Assembly (NCBI RefSeq): GCF_030530635.1
Contig: NZ_JAUMUL010000028.1
Span: 7,065 to 40,567, forward strand
Source of the DNA: Actinomyces sp.
Lineage (GTDB): Bacteria > Actinomycetota > Actinomycetes > Actinomycetales > Actinomycetaceae
Direction of reading: 5' to 3'
DNA length: 33,503 nucleotides
A model generated the notes under the pieces. That model saw only the letters and a program-made list of their open reading frames with translations. It had not been told where the DNA came from and did not search any database. The position numbers and the translations under genes were made by a program. Below are positions 9,901 to 18,935 of the stretch, in pieces; within the stretch, counting starts at the first letter, position 1; each line of letters starts with the position of its first letter.

Positions 9901-10971
9901 CGTGGAGTCCCGCGCGATCAGTTCAGGGACAACCAGATAGGCCCAGCCACCCTGCGGGCGCGGCTCCCGAACCACGCCCGGCGGCAATACCACCGCCGCC
10001 TCCTGAGTCGACTCCTGGGCTGCCCCCGCAACAGATTCCGGATGCACTCGTGCCAACAGCGTACGCACCGCCGTCTCAGCGATGAGGACGGCGTCCTGCC
10101 GCACCGTAGTCAGCGAGAAGGCCGACGACTCGGTCACGGGGATGTCATCGTATCCGCACACGGCAACCTCCCGCGGCACCCGGATGCCCCGCCGTCGCAG
10201 TTCCATGAGCGCCCCAACGGCGGCATGATCGTTGAAGCACATGACGGCGTCGGGCAGCATCGACTCCTCGGCGAGCACCGCGGCACAGCGGGCGCCGGCG
10301 TCCTCGTCCGCGCCGCCGGAAACCACCCGCATCATCTCTGACAGGCCGCGCATACCCATCGCGCTGCAGTAGGCGGCAACGCGCGCCGCGGACGCGGACT
10401 CCGCACCGCCGTCGAGGTAGACGATGCGGCGTCTGCCGGTGGCGACCAGGTGGTCGATCAGGGCGGCGATACCGATCTCGTCGCGCGAACGCACCTCGTC
10501 GATTCCGCTCACACCGGTGGTGCGGCATACGACCACGGTGGGCATCCGGCGTTCCGCCCTTGCGAGCATCTCCTCCGGTATTTCTGAATCCACCAGTATC
10601 AGGCCCTCGCAGTGATCGGCCTGTAGAGCGCGCATCCCCTCGGCCGCACTGCGATGCCGTGTGACAGCGGCGAGTGCCAGGGCGTGGTCCAGGTCGGCGG
10701 CGGCCCGGTAGAGGCCGTCGACGAGCAGTCCTTGAAACGCCTGCCCGACGGCGAAGCACGCCCCGATCAGCCCCGAGTGGGTGCGGCGCAGCAGGCGTGC
10801 ACGCGGATCAGCCTCATAACCCATTTCATCGGCTACCCGCAGAATCTCCTCCCGCGTATGAGGGGCTACGCCCGGAGCCCCGTTCAGCGCCGCCGAGATG
10901 GTGGACACCGAGCGCCGGCAACGAGCCGCGACCATGGCGATAGTGACGCGCGGGACGCGGTCGGCGGGCAT
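9895..10971 (-). CDS. LacI/GalR-family transcriptional regulator
   Basis: A 358-residue regulator. The N-terminal helix-turn-helix (about 9-30, VTIAMVAARCRRSVSTISAA) and hinge (about 52-63, GYEADPRARLLR) are followed by a periplasmic-binding-protein-like sensor domain with FNDHAAVGAL and CGYDDIP. The ATG at 10971 follows GGAG at a 5-nt gap; longer in-frame starts add a non-conserved leader. It is divergent from the Gfo/Idh-isomerase operon. The 18-bp perfect palindrome just downstream of that operon's promoter is the expected LacI-type operator. The likely effector is a cyclitol or sugar handled by that operon; this is inferred. Confidence 0.9.
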   Translation of the reverse strand: MPADRVPRVTIAMVAARCRRSVSTISAALNGAPGVAPHTREEILRVADEMGYEADPRARLLRRTHSGLIGACFAVGQAFQGLLVDGLYRAAADLDHALALAAVTRHRSAAEGMRALQADHCEGLILVDSEIPEEMLARAERRMPTVVVCRTTGVSGIDEVRSRDEIGIAALIDHLVATGRRRIVYLDGGAESASAARVAAYCSAMGMRGLSEMMRVVSGGADEDAGARCAAVLAEESMLPDAVMCFNDHAAVGALMELRRRGIRVPREVAVCGYDDIPVTESSAFSLTTVRQDAVLIAETAVRTLLARVHPESVAGAAQESTQEAAVVLPPGVVREPRPQGGWAYLVVPELIARDSTA

Positions 10972-11125
10972 GAGGGCTCCTTCTTCACATGGACTTGTTG
11001 GGGATGCGCCCGTAGGGGGCAACACCTGGCCCGCATTCTACGAGGCCGCCCGGAGCAACCCGGACCGCTTGCGTCGGCGGCCTCCCGTCTCGGCCCGCGC
11101 CCGCGGTCTCTCGGCCCGCGTCCTC

Positions 11126-11200
11126 GGCGATTCACGACCTTGGGGTACTTCGCACGACCCCGGGGTGGTCGTGATCCATACCCCAAGGTCGTGAATCGCC
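11126..11200. repeat. Perfect 22-bp inverted repeat with CACGACC cores at 20-bp steps
   Basis: Arms 11126-11147 and 11179-11200 are exact reverse complements (GGCGATTCACGACCTTGGGG and two more bases) around a 31-nt loop. The loop itself holds a second CACGACC (11153-11159) and its complement GGTCGTG (11167-11173). Each half therefore has two CACGACC cores exactly 20 bp apart (11133 and 11153; 11187 and 11167 on the other strand). It lies between divergent genes, where a terminator is not needed. The rest of the 10972-11274 gap shows no gene. Confidence 0.85.
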
Positions 11201-11274
11201 GGTCGGGAGAAGCGAGGGGACTGCGGACCCAAGGGGATTGTCCTGACTGACTTCAGATTTCCCGGCCCCACCCC

Positions 11275-11332
11275 TTGACGAACCGACCGCACAGGCGCAA
11301 TACTCTTGGCAAGTAATTCACGCGCGTGAATT
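11275..11332 (+). promoter_or_regulatory. Promoter and LacI-type palindromic operator of the Gfo/Idh operon
   Basis: The -35 is TTGACG (11275-11280); 18 nt later lies the -10 AATACT (11299-11304, four of six). AATTCACGCGCGTGAATT (11315-11332) is an 18-bp perfect palindrome with the central CG typical of LacI/GalR operators. It begins about at the expected transcription start, a position suited to repression. The divergent LacI-family gene next door is the obvious ligand. Confidence 0.82.
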
Positions 11333-11408
11333 GATGGATTGGCGGCATCGCAGATGTCACCCACCCATCGACCCCCACCGCGAGATCACCCGTCAACGAG
11401 GACACACC

Positions 11409-12608
11409 GTGAGCAACACCTCCCTGTCAGTGGCCGTCATCGGAGCCGGTATGGCCGGCACCACCCACGCCAACGCCTGGCGTCAGGTCGGCACCGTCTA
11501 CGACCTGGGCCTGCCCAAGGTCCGCCTGGCCGCCATCGCCGACGCCTACGAGCCCTTCGCCAAGGACACCGCCGAGCGCTACGGCTACGAGAAGGCCGTC
11601 ACCGACTGGCGCGACATCGCCGACGACCCGAGCATCGACATCGTCTCCATCGTGGTGGGCAACGCCCTGCACCGTGAGATCGCCGAGGCCCTGATCCACG
11701 CCGGCAAGCACGTCCTGTGCGAGAAACCTCTGGCGGACACGCTCGAGTCCGCCAAGGCCATGGCCGAGGCCGAGAAGGCCGCCGACACCGTCACCGCCGT
11801 CGGCTTCACCTACCGCCGCAATGCCGCCATCGCGGAGATCGCCAAGCTGGTCCGGGAAGGCCACCTGGGCGAGATCAACCACTTCGAGGGCCGCTACTGG
11901 TGCGACTACGGCGTCGACCCCAACACCCCCATGGCCTGGCGCTACTCCGGCCCCATGGGCTCCGGCGCCCTGGGCGACGTCGGCAGCCACCTGATCGACA
12001 CCGCGGAGACCATCTGCGGCCCCCTGGTCTCCGTATCCGGAGGCGCCATGATGACGTCGATCAAGCAGCGCCCCGTCGCCAAGGGGCACGTCACCCGCGG
12101 CACCGCCCTGGATACCTCGGAAGTAGAGATGGCCGAGGTCACCAATGACGACGTCGCCACCTTCACCGGCCACTTCGCCAGCGGCGCGGTGGGCACATTC
12201 TCCTGCTCGCGCGTGGCCTGGAACATGCCCAATGCCATGATGCTGGACGTGCTGGGCTCCCAGGGCCGCGCCTCCTGGGACCTGGCCCGCTGCGGCGAGA
12301 TCAAGATCGACGACGTCAACTCCCCCGCCGGCCTGGGCGGCGCCCGCCAGGTGCTGGTCAACCCGACCTTCCCCTACTTCGAGCGCGGGTCCTCCATGGC
12401 CTTCGGGGGCGTGGGCCTGACCCAGATCGAGCAGTTCACCTACCAGGCCTACGCCTTCCTCCAGCAGGTCGCCGGCGTCACCGACGGCGCCCTGCCGCCA
12501 TGCGCCACCTTCGCCGACGGCTACCGGGAGATGCTCATCGCCGACGCCGTTGCCACCTCCGCCGCCAACGGCGGTGCCGCCGTCGACCTCACGCCCTTCA
12601 ATCAGTGA
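11409..12608 (+). CDS. Gfo/Idh/MocA-family dehydrogenase, second paralogue
   Basis: A NAD(P)-dependent oxidoreductase of 399 residues for a sugar or cyclitol. The Rossmann motif GAGMAG is at 12-17, EKP at 105-107, and the catalytic pair Asp190/His194 sits in GDVGSHLID. It is about 70 residues longer than IolG and clearly a different subfamily. The GTG at 11409 follows GAGGA at a 6-nt gap and immediately begins the Rossmann strand (SVAVIGAG). An upstream TTG at 11331 would overlap the operator and is rejected. It heads a two-gene operon with the isomerase under the LacI-type operator. The substrate cannot be read from sequence; an inositol stereoisomer or related polyol is plausible given the neighbours. 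Confidence 0.88.
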   Translation: MSNTSLSVAVIGAGMAGTTHANAWRQVGTVYDLGLPKVRLAAIADAYEPFAKDTAERYGYEKAVTDWRDIADDPSIDIVSIVVGNALHREIAEALIHAGKHVLCEKPLADTLESAKAMAEAEKAADTVTAVGFTYRRNAAIAEIAKLVREGHLGEINHFEGRYWCDYGVDPNTPMAWRYSGPMGSGALGDVGSHLIDTAETICGPLVSVSGGAMMTSIKQRPVAKGHVTRGTALDTSEVEMAEVTNDDVATFTGHFASGAVGTFSCSRVAWNMPNAMMLDVLGSQGRASWDLARCGEIKIDDVNSPAGLGGARQVLVNPTFPYFERGSSMAFGGVGLTQIEQFTYQAYAFLQQVAGVTDGALPPCATFADGYREMLIADAVATSAANGGAAVDLTPFNQ

Positions 12609-12674
12609 GCCGAACCGCCCGGCCCTGCAGACAACCGACCACCCCCAGCAACACGAACACAAGGAGTAACTCTC

Positions 12675-13673
12675 ATGGCACTCAACTACGGCGCATACAC
12701 CGCCTGCCTGTCGGACCGCCCCCTGGAAGCCGCTCTCGACGTCCTCAACGAGGCCGGGCTGACCGGCGCCGAGGTCAACGTCGGCGGCTTCATCCCCTCC
12801 CCCCACTGCCCCGTGGACACCCTGCTCGCCTCCAAGACCGCCCGGGACGACTACCTGGGTGTCTTCGCCGAGCGCGGCATGCGCCTGTCCGGCCTGAACA
12901 CCTCCGGCAACCCCACCTCGCCGCTGCCCGCCGAGGGCATCAAACACGCCGAGGACATCCGCAACGCCATCAAGCTGGCGGGACTGCTCGGCGTCGGGGA
13001 GATCGTGACCATGTCCGGCACGCCCGGAACCGACCCAACGGCGAAGTACCCCACCTGGGTGGTCAACCCGTGGAACGGCATCGACATGGAGATCCTCGAC
13101 TACCAGTGGAGCGTGGTGGTGCCCTTCTTCAAGGAGATCGACGCCCTGGCCCGGGACCACGGAGTGCAGGTCTGCCTGGAACTGCACCCGCGCAATCTGG
13201 TGTTCAACATTCCCGCCTTCGAACGACTGGTGGAGGAGACCGGGGCCACGAACATCAAGGTGAACATGGACCCCTCGCACCTGTTCTGGCAGCAGATGGA
13301 CCCGATCGCCGCCACCAGGCGCCTGGGCGACCTGGTGGGACACGTCCACGCCAAGGACACCAAGATCCTCCCCGGCGCCGCCTACCGCGGCGTGCTCGAC
13401 ACCGACTTCGGGCACGTGCCCGCCGAGACGGAGAATAAGACGCCGGTCGCCTACGGCTACTGGTGCACCGCTTGGCCACAGGACCCGGCTTGGCGCTTCG
13501 TCGCCTTCGGTCTGGGACATGACACCGACTACTGGGCCGAGTTCCTGGCGACCATCGCGGAGGTAAACCCGGACATGAACGTCAACATCGAGCATGAGGA
13601 CGCCGAGTACGGCAACGTTGAGGGGCTGCAGCTCTCGGCCGCCAACCTGCTCGACGCCGCCGCCAGGCTCTGA
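12675..13673 (+). CDS. Sugar phosphate isomerase/epimerase-like TIM-barrel protein
   Basis: A xylose-isomerase-like (AP endonuclease 2 fold) barrel protein of 332 residues. Candidate metal ligands are visible in the strands LELHPRN, NMDPSHLFW, HVHAKD and NIEHED. Members isomerise or epimerise sugars and cyclitol ketones; IolE, IolH and IolI belong to the same superfamily. This protein lacks the length and motifs I would expect of IolE, so I do not name it. The ATG follows AAGGAG at an ordinary gap, 66 nt after the Gfo/Idh gene, so the two form one operon. A likely job is interconverting the ketone made by its partner dehydrogenase. Confidence 0.82.
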   Translation: MALNYGAYTACLSDRPLEAALDVLNEAGLTGAEVNVGGFIPSPHCPVDTLLASKTARDDYLGVFAERGMRLSGLNTSGNPTSPLPAEGIKHAEDIRNAIKLAGLLGVGEIVTMSGTPGTDPTAKYPTWVVNPWNGIDMEILDYQWSVVVPFFKEIDALARDHGVQVCLELHPRNLVFNIPAFERLVEETGATNIKVNMDPSHLFWQQMDPIAATRRLGDLVGHVHAKDTKILPGAAYRGVLDTDFGHVPAETENKTPVAYGYWCTAWPQDPAWRFVAFGLGHDTDYWAEFLATIAEVNPDMNVNIEHEDAEYGNVEGLQLSAANLLDAAARL

Positions 13674-13692
13674 ACGGCCGGGAGTCGACTGA

Positions 13693-13802
13693 CCGCCCAA
13701 GCGGGCGGGAGGAGAGGGGCGAAGGCGTGGCCGGGGCTGGCGGGAGCGGCCCGAGGCACGAGGGCCGCGGATGGTAAGCCGAGACCCCCTCCTCCCGCCC
13801 GC
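13693..13802. terminator. Nested stem-loops downstream of the isomerase operon
   Basis: Three dyads lie in this gap. CCGCCC/GGGCGG is at 13693-13708 with an AAGC loop. GCGGCCC/GGGCCGC is at 13746-13752 and 13762-13768. A 14-bp perfect long-range pair joins 13701-13714 to 13789-13802. No T-tract follows. They probably end the isomerase operon, although the mutually exclusive pairings are unusual. Confidence 0.5.
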
Positions 13803-13838
13803 CCCTCCCCCGTCTTGCCCGCCATACACCAGCAAAAT

Positions 13839-13866
13839 GGGACATATCTCCCACAGACCGTGTCTG
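13839..13866. promoter_or_regulatory. Two adjacent dyads upstream of pta
   Basis: GGGA-N6-TCCC (13839-13852) is followed 1 nt later by CAGAC-CGT-GTCTG (13854-13866), about 110-135 nt before the pta start. They lie in a locally AT-richer island within the 13674-13973 gap, as a promoter or operator would. No regulator can be named. Confidence 0.4.
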
Positions 13867-13973
13867 CGGGCCCCACGATCGCGCCAGTTGGGGCAGACTT
13901 GGGTCCGGTGCGCCACGGCCGCCCGCGGCGCGCCCCACTCGACGTCGAGATCCAGATAAAGGAAGACCTCACC

Positions 13974-16028
13974 GTGGCGCGCAGCATTTACATCGCCTCC
14001 CCCAATGCCTCCACCGGCAAGTCGACCGTGGCCCTGGGCCTGGTCGCCTCCCTCACCAAGGTTGTGGCGAAGGTGGGCGTCTTCCGCCCCTTCGTCGCCT
14101 CCCGCGAGGACGAGCCCTTCCTCGACCTGCTGCTGCGCCGCTGCGGCTCGACCGCCTCGGCCGCGCAGTGCATCGGCGTGACCTGGGACGAGTTCCACGC
14201 CGACCCCGATGAGGCCCTGTCACGCATCGTCGACGCCTACCGTGCGGTCGCCCGTGAGCACGACGTGGTCATCATCGACGGCTCGGACTTCTCCGACGTC
14301 GTCGGTAACCCCGAGCTGGCCCTCAACGCCCGCGTCGCCGCGAACATCGGGGTGCCCGTGCTGCTGGTGGTCTCCGGCCAGGGCGCTCCGGAGGATGTGC
14401 GCGGCAGCGTCGAGGTCTCCATGGCGGAGATCGCCGACAACCATGCCCGCACCGTCGCCGTCGTCGCCAATAAGTGCCCCGCGGATACGCGCGCCGCAGT
14501 CGCCGCCGCCCTGAGGGGAGTGGAGGGCGTTACCACCACGACGCTGCCGGAGGTGCCCCTGCTGGGGGCGCCATCCGTGCGTGAGGTCATGTGCGCCGTC
14601 GAGGGCACTCTGATCGCGGGGGATGAGGCTCTACTGGAGCGGGAGGCCGAAGGCGTGCTGATTGCCGCCATGGATGTCTCCCATGTGCTGGAGCGTCTGA
14701 ACGAGGGGCAGGTGGTGATCGTGCCCGCGGACCGCTCCGCCGCGTTGATCTCGCTCGCCGCCGCTCAGGCCTCCACCGGATTCCCTAATCTGGCGGGTCT
14801 GGTACTCAACGGCGGGTTCAAGGTCGCTCCGCACGCACTGCGCCTGATTGAGGGGCTGCGCCTGCCGCTGCCGGTGATCACCTCCCCACTGGACACCTTC
14901 GCCGCCGCCTCGGTGGCCGGCTCACTGCAGGGCGGACTGGGGCAGGCCTCCTCCCGCAAGCTCGACGTCGCCGTGACCACCTTCGAACAGGAAGCGGACG
15001 TGGACGCGCTACTGGCCGCCCTGGAGGTCAAACCCACCGAGGTCGTCACGCCCATCATGTTCCAGGCCGAGCTGATTGAGCGCTCCCGGGCCGACCGCAA
15101 GACCATTGTGCTGCCCGAACCCGACGACGACCGCATCCTGCGCGCCGCCGACGTCATTGCCCGCCGCGGCATCGCCGACCTGATCCTGCTGGGTGACGAG
15201 ACCGCGGTTCGGGCACGCGCCGCCGAGCTGGGCCTGGACATCTCCTGCGCACGTATCGTGTCCACCGCCGACCCCGAGCTGCTGGACAAGTACGCCGCCG
15301 AGTTCGCCCGTCTGCGCGCGAAGAAGGGAGTCACCCTGGAACAGGCCCACGAGCGGATCCAGGACGTGTCCTACTTCGGCACCATGATGGTGCACATGGG
15401 CGACGCCGACGGCATGGTCTCGGGCGCGGCCCACACCACCGCCCACACCATCGTCCCGTCCTTCCAGATCATCAAAACCAAGCCGAGCACTTCCATCGTG
15501 TCCTCGGTGTTCCTGATGCTGCTGGAGGACCGGGTCCTGGTGTATGGCGACTGCGCCGTCAACCCCGACCCAACCGCCGAGCAACTGGCCGACATCGCCA
15601 TCTCCTCCGCCGCCACCGCCAAGCAGTTCGGGGTGGAGCCGCGCGTGGCCATGCTGTCATTCTCCACCGGCACCTCCGGAAAGGGCGCGGATGTGGACAA
15701 GGTGCGTGAGGCCACCCGGATCGTGCGGGAGAAGGCGCCGGAACTGGCCGTGGAGGGACCGATCCAGTACGACGCCGCAATCGACCCGACCGTAGCGGCG
15801 AAGAAGGCCCCCGACTCGGAGGTGGCTGGGCGCGCCAACGTGTTCATCTTCCCCGACCTATCCAGCGGCAACATCGGCTACAAGGCGGTGCAGCGCTCCT
15901 CCGGCGCCATCGCCATCGGCCCGGTCCTGCAGGGCCTGAACAAGCCGGTCAACGACCTGTCCCGAGGCGCCCTGGTGGAGGACATCGTCAACACCGTGGC
16001 CATCACCGCCGTCCAGGCGCAGGATTGA
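13974..16028 (+). CDS. pta: Phosphate acetyltransferase, long form
   Basis: An enzyme of 684 residues that interconverts acetyl-CoA and acetyl phosphate. The three-part long form is visible: an N-terminal P-loop-like BioD/CobQ-related domain (SPNASTGKST at 9-18), a DRTGG-type middle domain, and the C-terminal PTA/PTB catalytic domain from about 350, with LPEPDDDRILRAA, SFSTGTSGKG and FPDLSSGNIGYKA. The GTG at 13974 is chosen because AAAGGA lies about 10 nt before it and the P-loop domain begins there; upstream in-frame starts run through the dyads. ackA follows 95 nt later. With AckA it yields ATP and acetate from acetyl-CoA made by pyruvate or inositol breakdown. Confidence 0.95.
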   Translation: MARSIYIASPNASTGKSTVALGLVASLTKVVAKVGVFRPFVASREDEPFLDLLLRRCGSTASAAQCIGVTWDEFHADPDEALSRIVDAYRAVAREHDVVIIDGSDFSDVVGNPELALNARVAANIGVPVLLVVSGQGAPEDVRGSVEVSMAEIADNHARTVAVVANKCPADTRAAVAAALRGVEGVTTTTLPEVPLLGAPSVREVMCAVEGTLIAGDEALLEREAEGVLIAAMDVSHVLERLNEGQVVIVPADRSAALISLAAAQASTGFPNLAGLVLNGGFKVAPHALRLIEGLRLPLPVITSPLDTFAAASVAGSLQGGLGQASSRKLDVAVTTFEQEADVDALLAALEVKPTEVVTPIMFQAELIERSRADRKTIVLPEPDDDRILRAADVIARRGIADLILLGDETAVRARAAELGLDISCARIVSTADPELLDKYAAEFARLRAKKGVTLEQAHERIQDVSYFGTMMVHMGDADGMVSGAAHTTAHTIVPSFQIIKTKPSTSIVSSVFLMLLEDRVLVYGDCAVNPDPTAEQLADIAISSAATAKQFGVEPRVAMLSFSTGTSGKGADVDKVREATRIVREKAPELAVEGPIQYDAAIDPTVAAKKAPDSEVAGRANVFIFPDLSSGNIGYKAVQRSSGAIAIGPVLQGLNKPVNDLSRGALVEDIVNTVAITAVQAQD

Positions 16029-16092
16029 TAAGCTCCGCCGTCGCCCCGCGTTCGACCGGTCGGCCGCGGCGGGCACAGCAAGTTTGCACATC

Positions 16093-16101
16093 TGTTACAA
16101 T
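16093..16101 (+). promoter_or_regulatory. Extended -10 promoter for ackA
   Basis: TGTTACAAT gives a TG extension plus -10 TACAAT (16096-16101, five of six matches), placing the start about 16 nt before the ackA GTG. No good -35 is seen, which fits the extended -10 class. AAGTTTGCACA (16080-16090) just upstream loosely resembles, from memory, the RamB motif of corynebacterial acetate genes. Confidence 0.55.
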
Positions 16102-16123
16102 CCGCCCGTAAGAAAGGCTCACC

Positions 16124-17308
<1,185 letters not shown>

Positions 17309-17327
17309 GGCCGACGGGGCACCGGAG

Positions 17328-17882
17328 TCAGAAGAGCGTCTCGGCTCGGTTCTGAGCTTGCCGCGGTGCGGGGCTCGGCTCTACGGAGTTGGGCCCCGCG
17401 TCTGCGCCGGGACGGGTCCAGCCGGGGCCGGTAGGCACCGTGGTGCCCCGCTGGTAGGCCGTGGCGGCCGCGCGGGCGCGCTGGTCGGCGGCCTCATTCA
17501 TAGGGTGCCCGACGTGCCCGCGCACCCATTCGAAGCGGACCTTGCGCCCACGCATGGCCGCATCCAGTTGCTTCATCAGGTCGTCGTTGAGCACCGGCTT
17601 ACCGTCACCCTTGCGCCAGCCACGCTTCTTCCAGCCATGGATCCACTTGGTCAGGGAGTTGATGACGTACTGGGAGTCGGCCTGGATGACCAGCTCCTCA
17701 CCGGCCAGGCCCGCCTGGGCGGTCGCCTGCAGCAGCTCCAGCACGGCGGTGAGCTCGCCGCGGTTGTTGGTGGAGTTCTCCCAGCCACCCGCCGCCCAGC
17801 AGTCTTCATCCACGTACCAAGCCCAGCCGGCCGGTCCGGGGTTGCCCAGGGCCGAGCCGTCCGCCGCAGCGATGATCGTCAT
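17328..17882 (-). CDS. rnhA: Ribonuclease HI
   Basis: A 184-residue enzyme that cuts the RNA strand of RNA-DNA hybrids during replication and repair. The catalytic acids are all visible: Asp8 (AAADGSA), Glu43 (NNRGEL), Asp69 (IQADSQ) and Asp133 (NEAADQRA), with the loop histidine at 123 (RGHVGH). The basic handle region KWIHGWKKRGWRKGDGK (79-95) is present. The C-terminus beyond about 145 is a proline-rich tail outside the catalytic fold. The gene converges with ackA, separated by only 19 nt, with no clear terminator between them. Confidence 0.94.
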   Translation of the reverse strand: MTIIAAADGSALGNPGPAGWAWYVDEDCWAAGGWENSTNNRGELTAVLELLQATAQAGLAGEELVIQADSQYVINSLTKWIHGWKKRGWRKGDGKPVLNDDLMKQLDAAMRGRKVRFEWVRGHVGHPMNEAADQRARAAATAYQRGTTVPTGPGWTRPGADAGPNSVEPSPAPRQAQNRAETLF

Positions 17883-18031
17883 GCCTGCACCTTACCGGCT
17901 CGACTCACCGACTCGTCTCACCTCACTGCGACAGACCGGCCGAATGCCGAAGTAGATAGATATTCGTGTTTGTGGGTGTGAGGCTGGCTGGTGTGGTGCT
18001 TGGGGTCGTCTGCTACGCCGGTTAGGTGTTT

Positions 18032-18099
18032 GCTGAAGGGCTGCGGAGCCTCCAGCACAGGCTGAAGGGGCGTAGTAAAGGCTGAAGGGGCGTACGCAA
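18032..18099. repeat. Short direct repeats GGCTGAAGGGGCGTA, 20-bp step
   Basis: GGCTGAAGGGGCGTA occurs at 18060-18074 and again at 18080-18094, an exact 20-bp step, and a shorter GCTGAAGGG lies at 18032-18040. They sit in the 17883-18440 gap, where no reading frame on either strand looks like a protein. They precede the larger 19-bp array directly. Confidence 0.7.
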
Positions 18100-18130
18100 C
18101 GCCGTCTCCAACGCTCCCCCGACCCTCCAC

Positions 18131-18260
18131 TTGGACCCCATACGTCGGTTTGGACCCCTGGCGTCGGTTTGGACCGCTCCAGTAGCACACTACGGCGGTC
18201 CGAACGGAGCGAAGCGGTCCAAATGGAGGTTGACGGTCCAAACAGAAGAAAGCGCTCCAA
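18131..18260. repeat. Inverted pair of tandem arrays, TTGGACC core, exact 19-bp period
   Basis: On the plus strand TTGGACC starts at 18131, 18150 and 18169. On the minus strand the same core, with single changes in the two end units, appears as GGTCCGA, GGTCCAA, GGTCCAA and GCTCCAA starting at 18197, 18216, 18235 and 18254. Every step within each array is exactly 19 bp, giving seven units that point toward a centre near 18190. The 12-nt tails are partly conserved (the first two end in CGTCGGT). No gene overlaps it. Confidence 0.85.
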
Positions 18261-18445
18261 ACAGGGCAGGTCGTTGGCGAACATCCCACGACGCGCCGGG
18301 CTACAGCACCACATTCACGCCGACACCCCCTCCACACACTCGCGCCGACAGCCCCTGTTGGCGATACGGGACCGCCGAAATGAGCGAAGTCCCGGGACCT
18401 TGTGGGCCCCGAGGGCCATCGCCGCGGCCCGTCACGCTGCAAAGA

Positions 18446-18512
18446 ACGCGCCGCCTGCGCACCCGCCTCAGGGAGGCGGAGAGCAAGCGGCGCGTCCTGC
18501 GGCGCTAGCGCC
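18446..18512 (-). terminator. Terminator of the HPr gene
   Basis: Directly after the ptsH stop on the minus strand comes a 12-bp perfect palindrome GGCGCTAGCGCC (18501-18512). A larger stem follows, ACGCGCCGCTTGC against its near-complement (18483-18495 with 18446-18458, 12 of 13), which encloses a small CCGCCTC hairpin. The stem ends in TTCTTT (18441-18446 region), consistent with rho-independent termination. Confidence 0.72.
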
Positions 18513-18779
18513 TCAGGCGTCGAGGTCAGTCTCCAGGAGGGCCTTGAGCTCCTCCAGGGCGCCGTCCGCGCCGTCGGCGTCGGAGGCGAGGGTGACGACG
18601 TCGCCGAAGCCCGCTCCGAGCGTCATGACGCCCAGAATCGAGGAGGCATCGACGGGTGCGCCGCCCTCCTTAGCGATGGTGACGGGTACACCCTTCTCCG
18701 CTACGGCCTTGACGAAGGTCGCGGCAGGACGGGCGTGGAGGCCGACCTTGGAGGCGATAGTGGCGGTGACCTGGGCCAT
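18513..18779 (-). CDS. ptsH: Phosphocarrier protein HPr
   Basis: The small phospho-carrier of the PTS, 88 residues. The phosphorylated histidine is His15 in GLHARPA, and the regulatory serine site is Ser46 in ASSILG. The ATG at 18779 is preferred over an upstream in-frame Met because AAAGGAG lies at the right distance before it and the HPr fold starts at once (MAQVTATI). No enzyme I, EII or HPr kinase gene is in the window, so it appears to be a single-gene unit with its own terminator. The 18780-18935 gap shows no further gene. Confidence 0.95.
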   Translation of the reverse strand: MAQVTATIASKVGLHARPAATFVKAVAEKGVPVTIAKEGGAPVDASSILGVMTLGAGFGDVVTLASDADGADGALEELKALLETDLDA

Positions 18780-18935
18780 GTGTACTCCTTTGAGAGAACC
18801 GGATCGGCGCCCTCGGTGCAGGGACTGCACCTACGCGTCGATATGAACCAGCGTGAGGGCTGATGTCAGGCTCACACTACCCGACTTCATCACCCTACGG
18901 CTGCAAATAACGCCACGAATACGGATGTGGGCCGC

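Noticed and set aside
12675..13673. Naming the TIM-barrel protein IolE
   Set aside because: It shares the superfamily, but I could not recognise IolE-specific sequence, and it is paired with a different dehydrogenase under a different operator.
11427..14198. A very long minus-strand open frame (over 900 codons) opposite the Gfo/Idh and isomerase genes
   Set aside because: It is the antisense shadow of two well-identified genes. The protein is Gly/Val/His-rich without domains, as expected for reverse frames in high-GC DNA.
18131..18260. CRISPR array
   Set aside because: Units are 7-nt cores with 12-nt tails at 19-bp steps and reverse orientation midway. CRISPR repeats are 21-48 nt in one orientation with unique spacers, and no cas gene is near.
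17892..18442. Minus-strand open frames of 140 and 174 codons between rnhA and ptsH
   Set aside because: They run through the 19-bp and 20-bp repeats, contain no recognisable domain, have no good ribosome site and overlap each other in different frames. GC-rich DNA keeps such frames open by chance.
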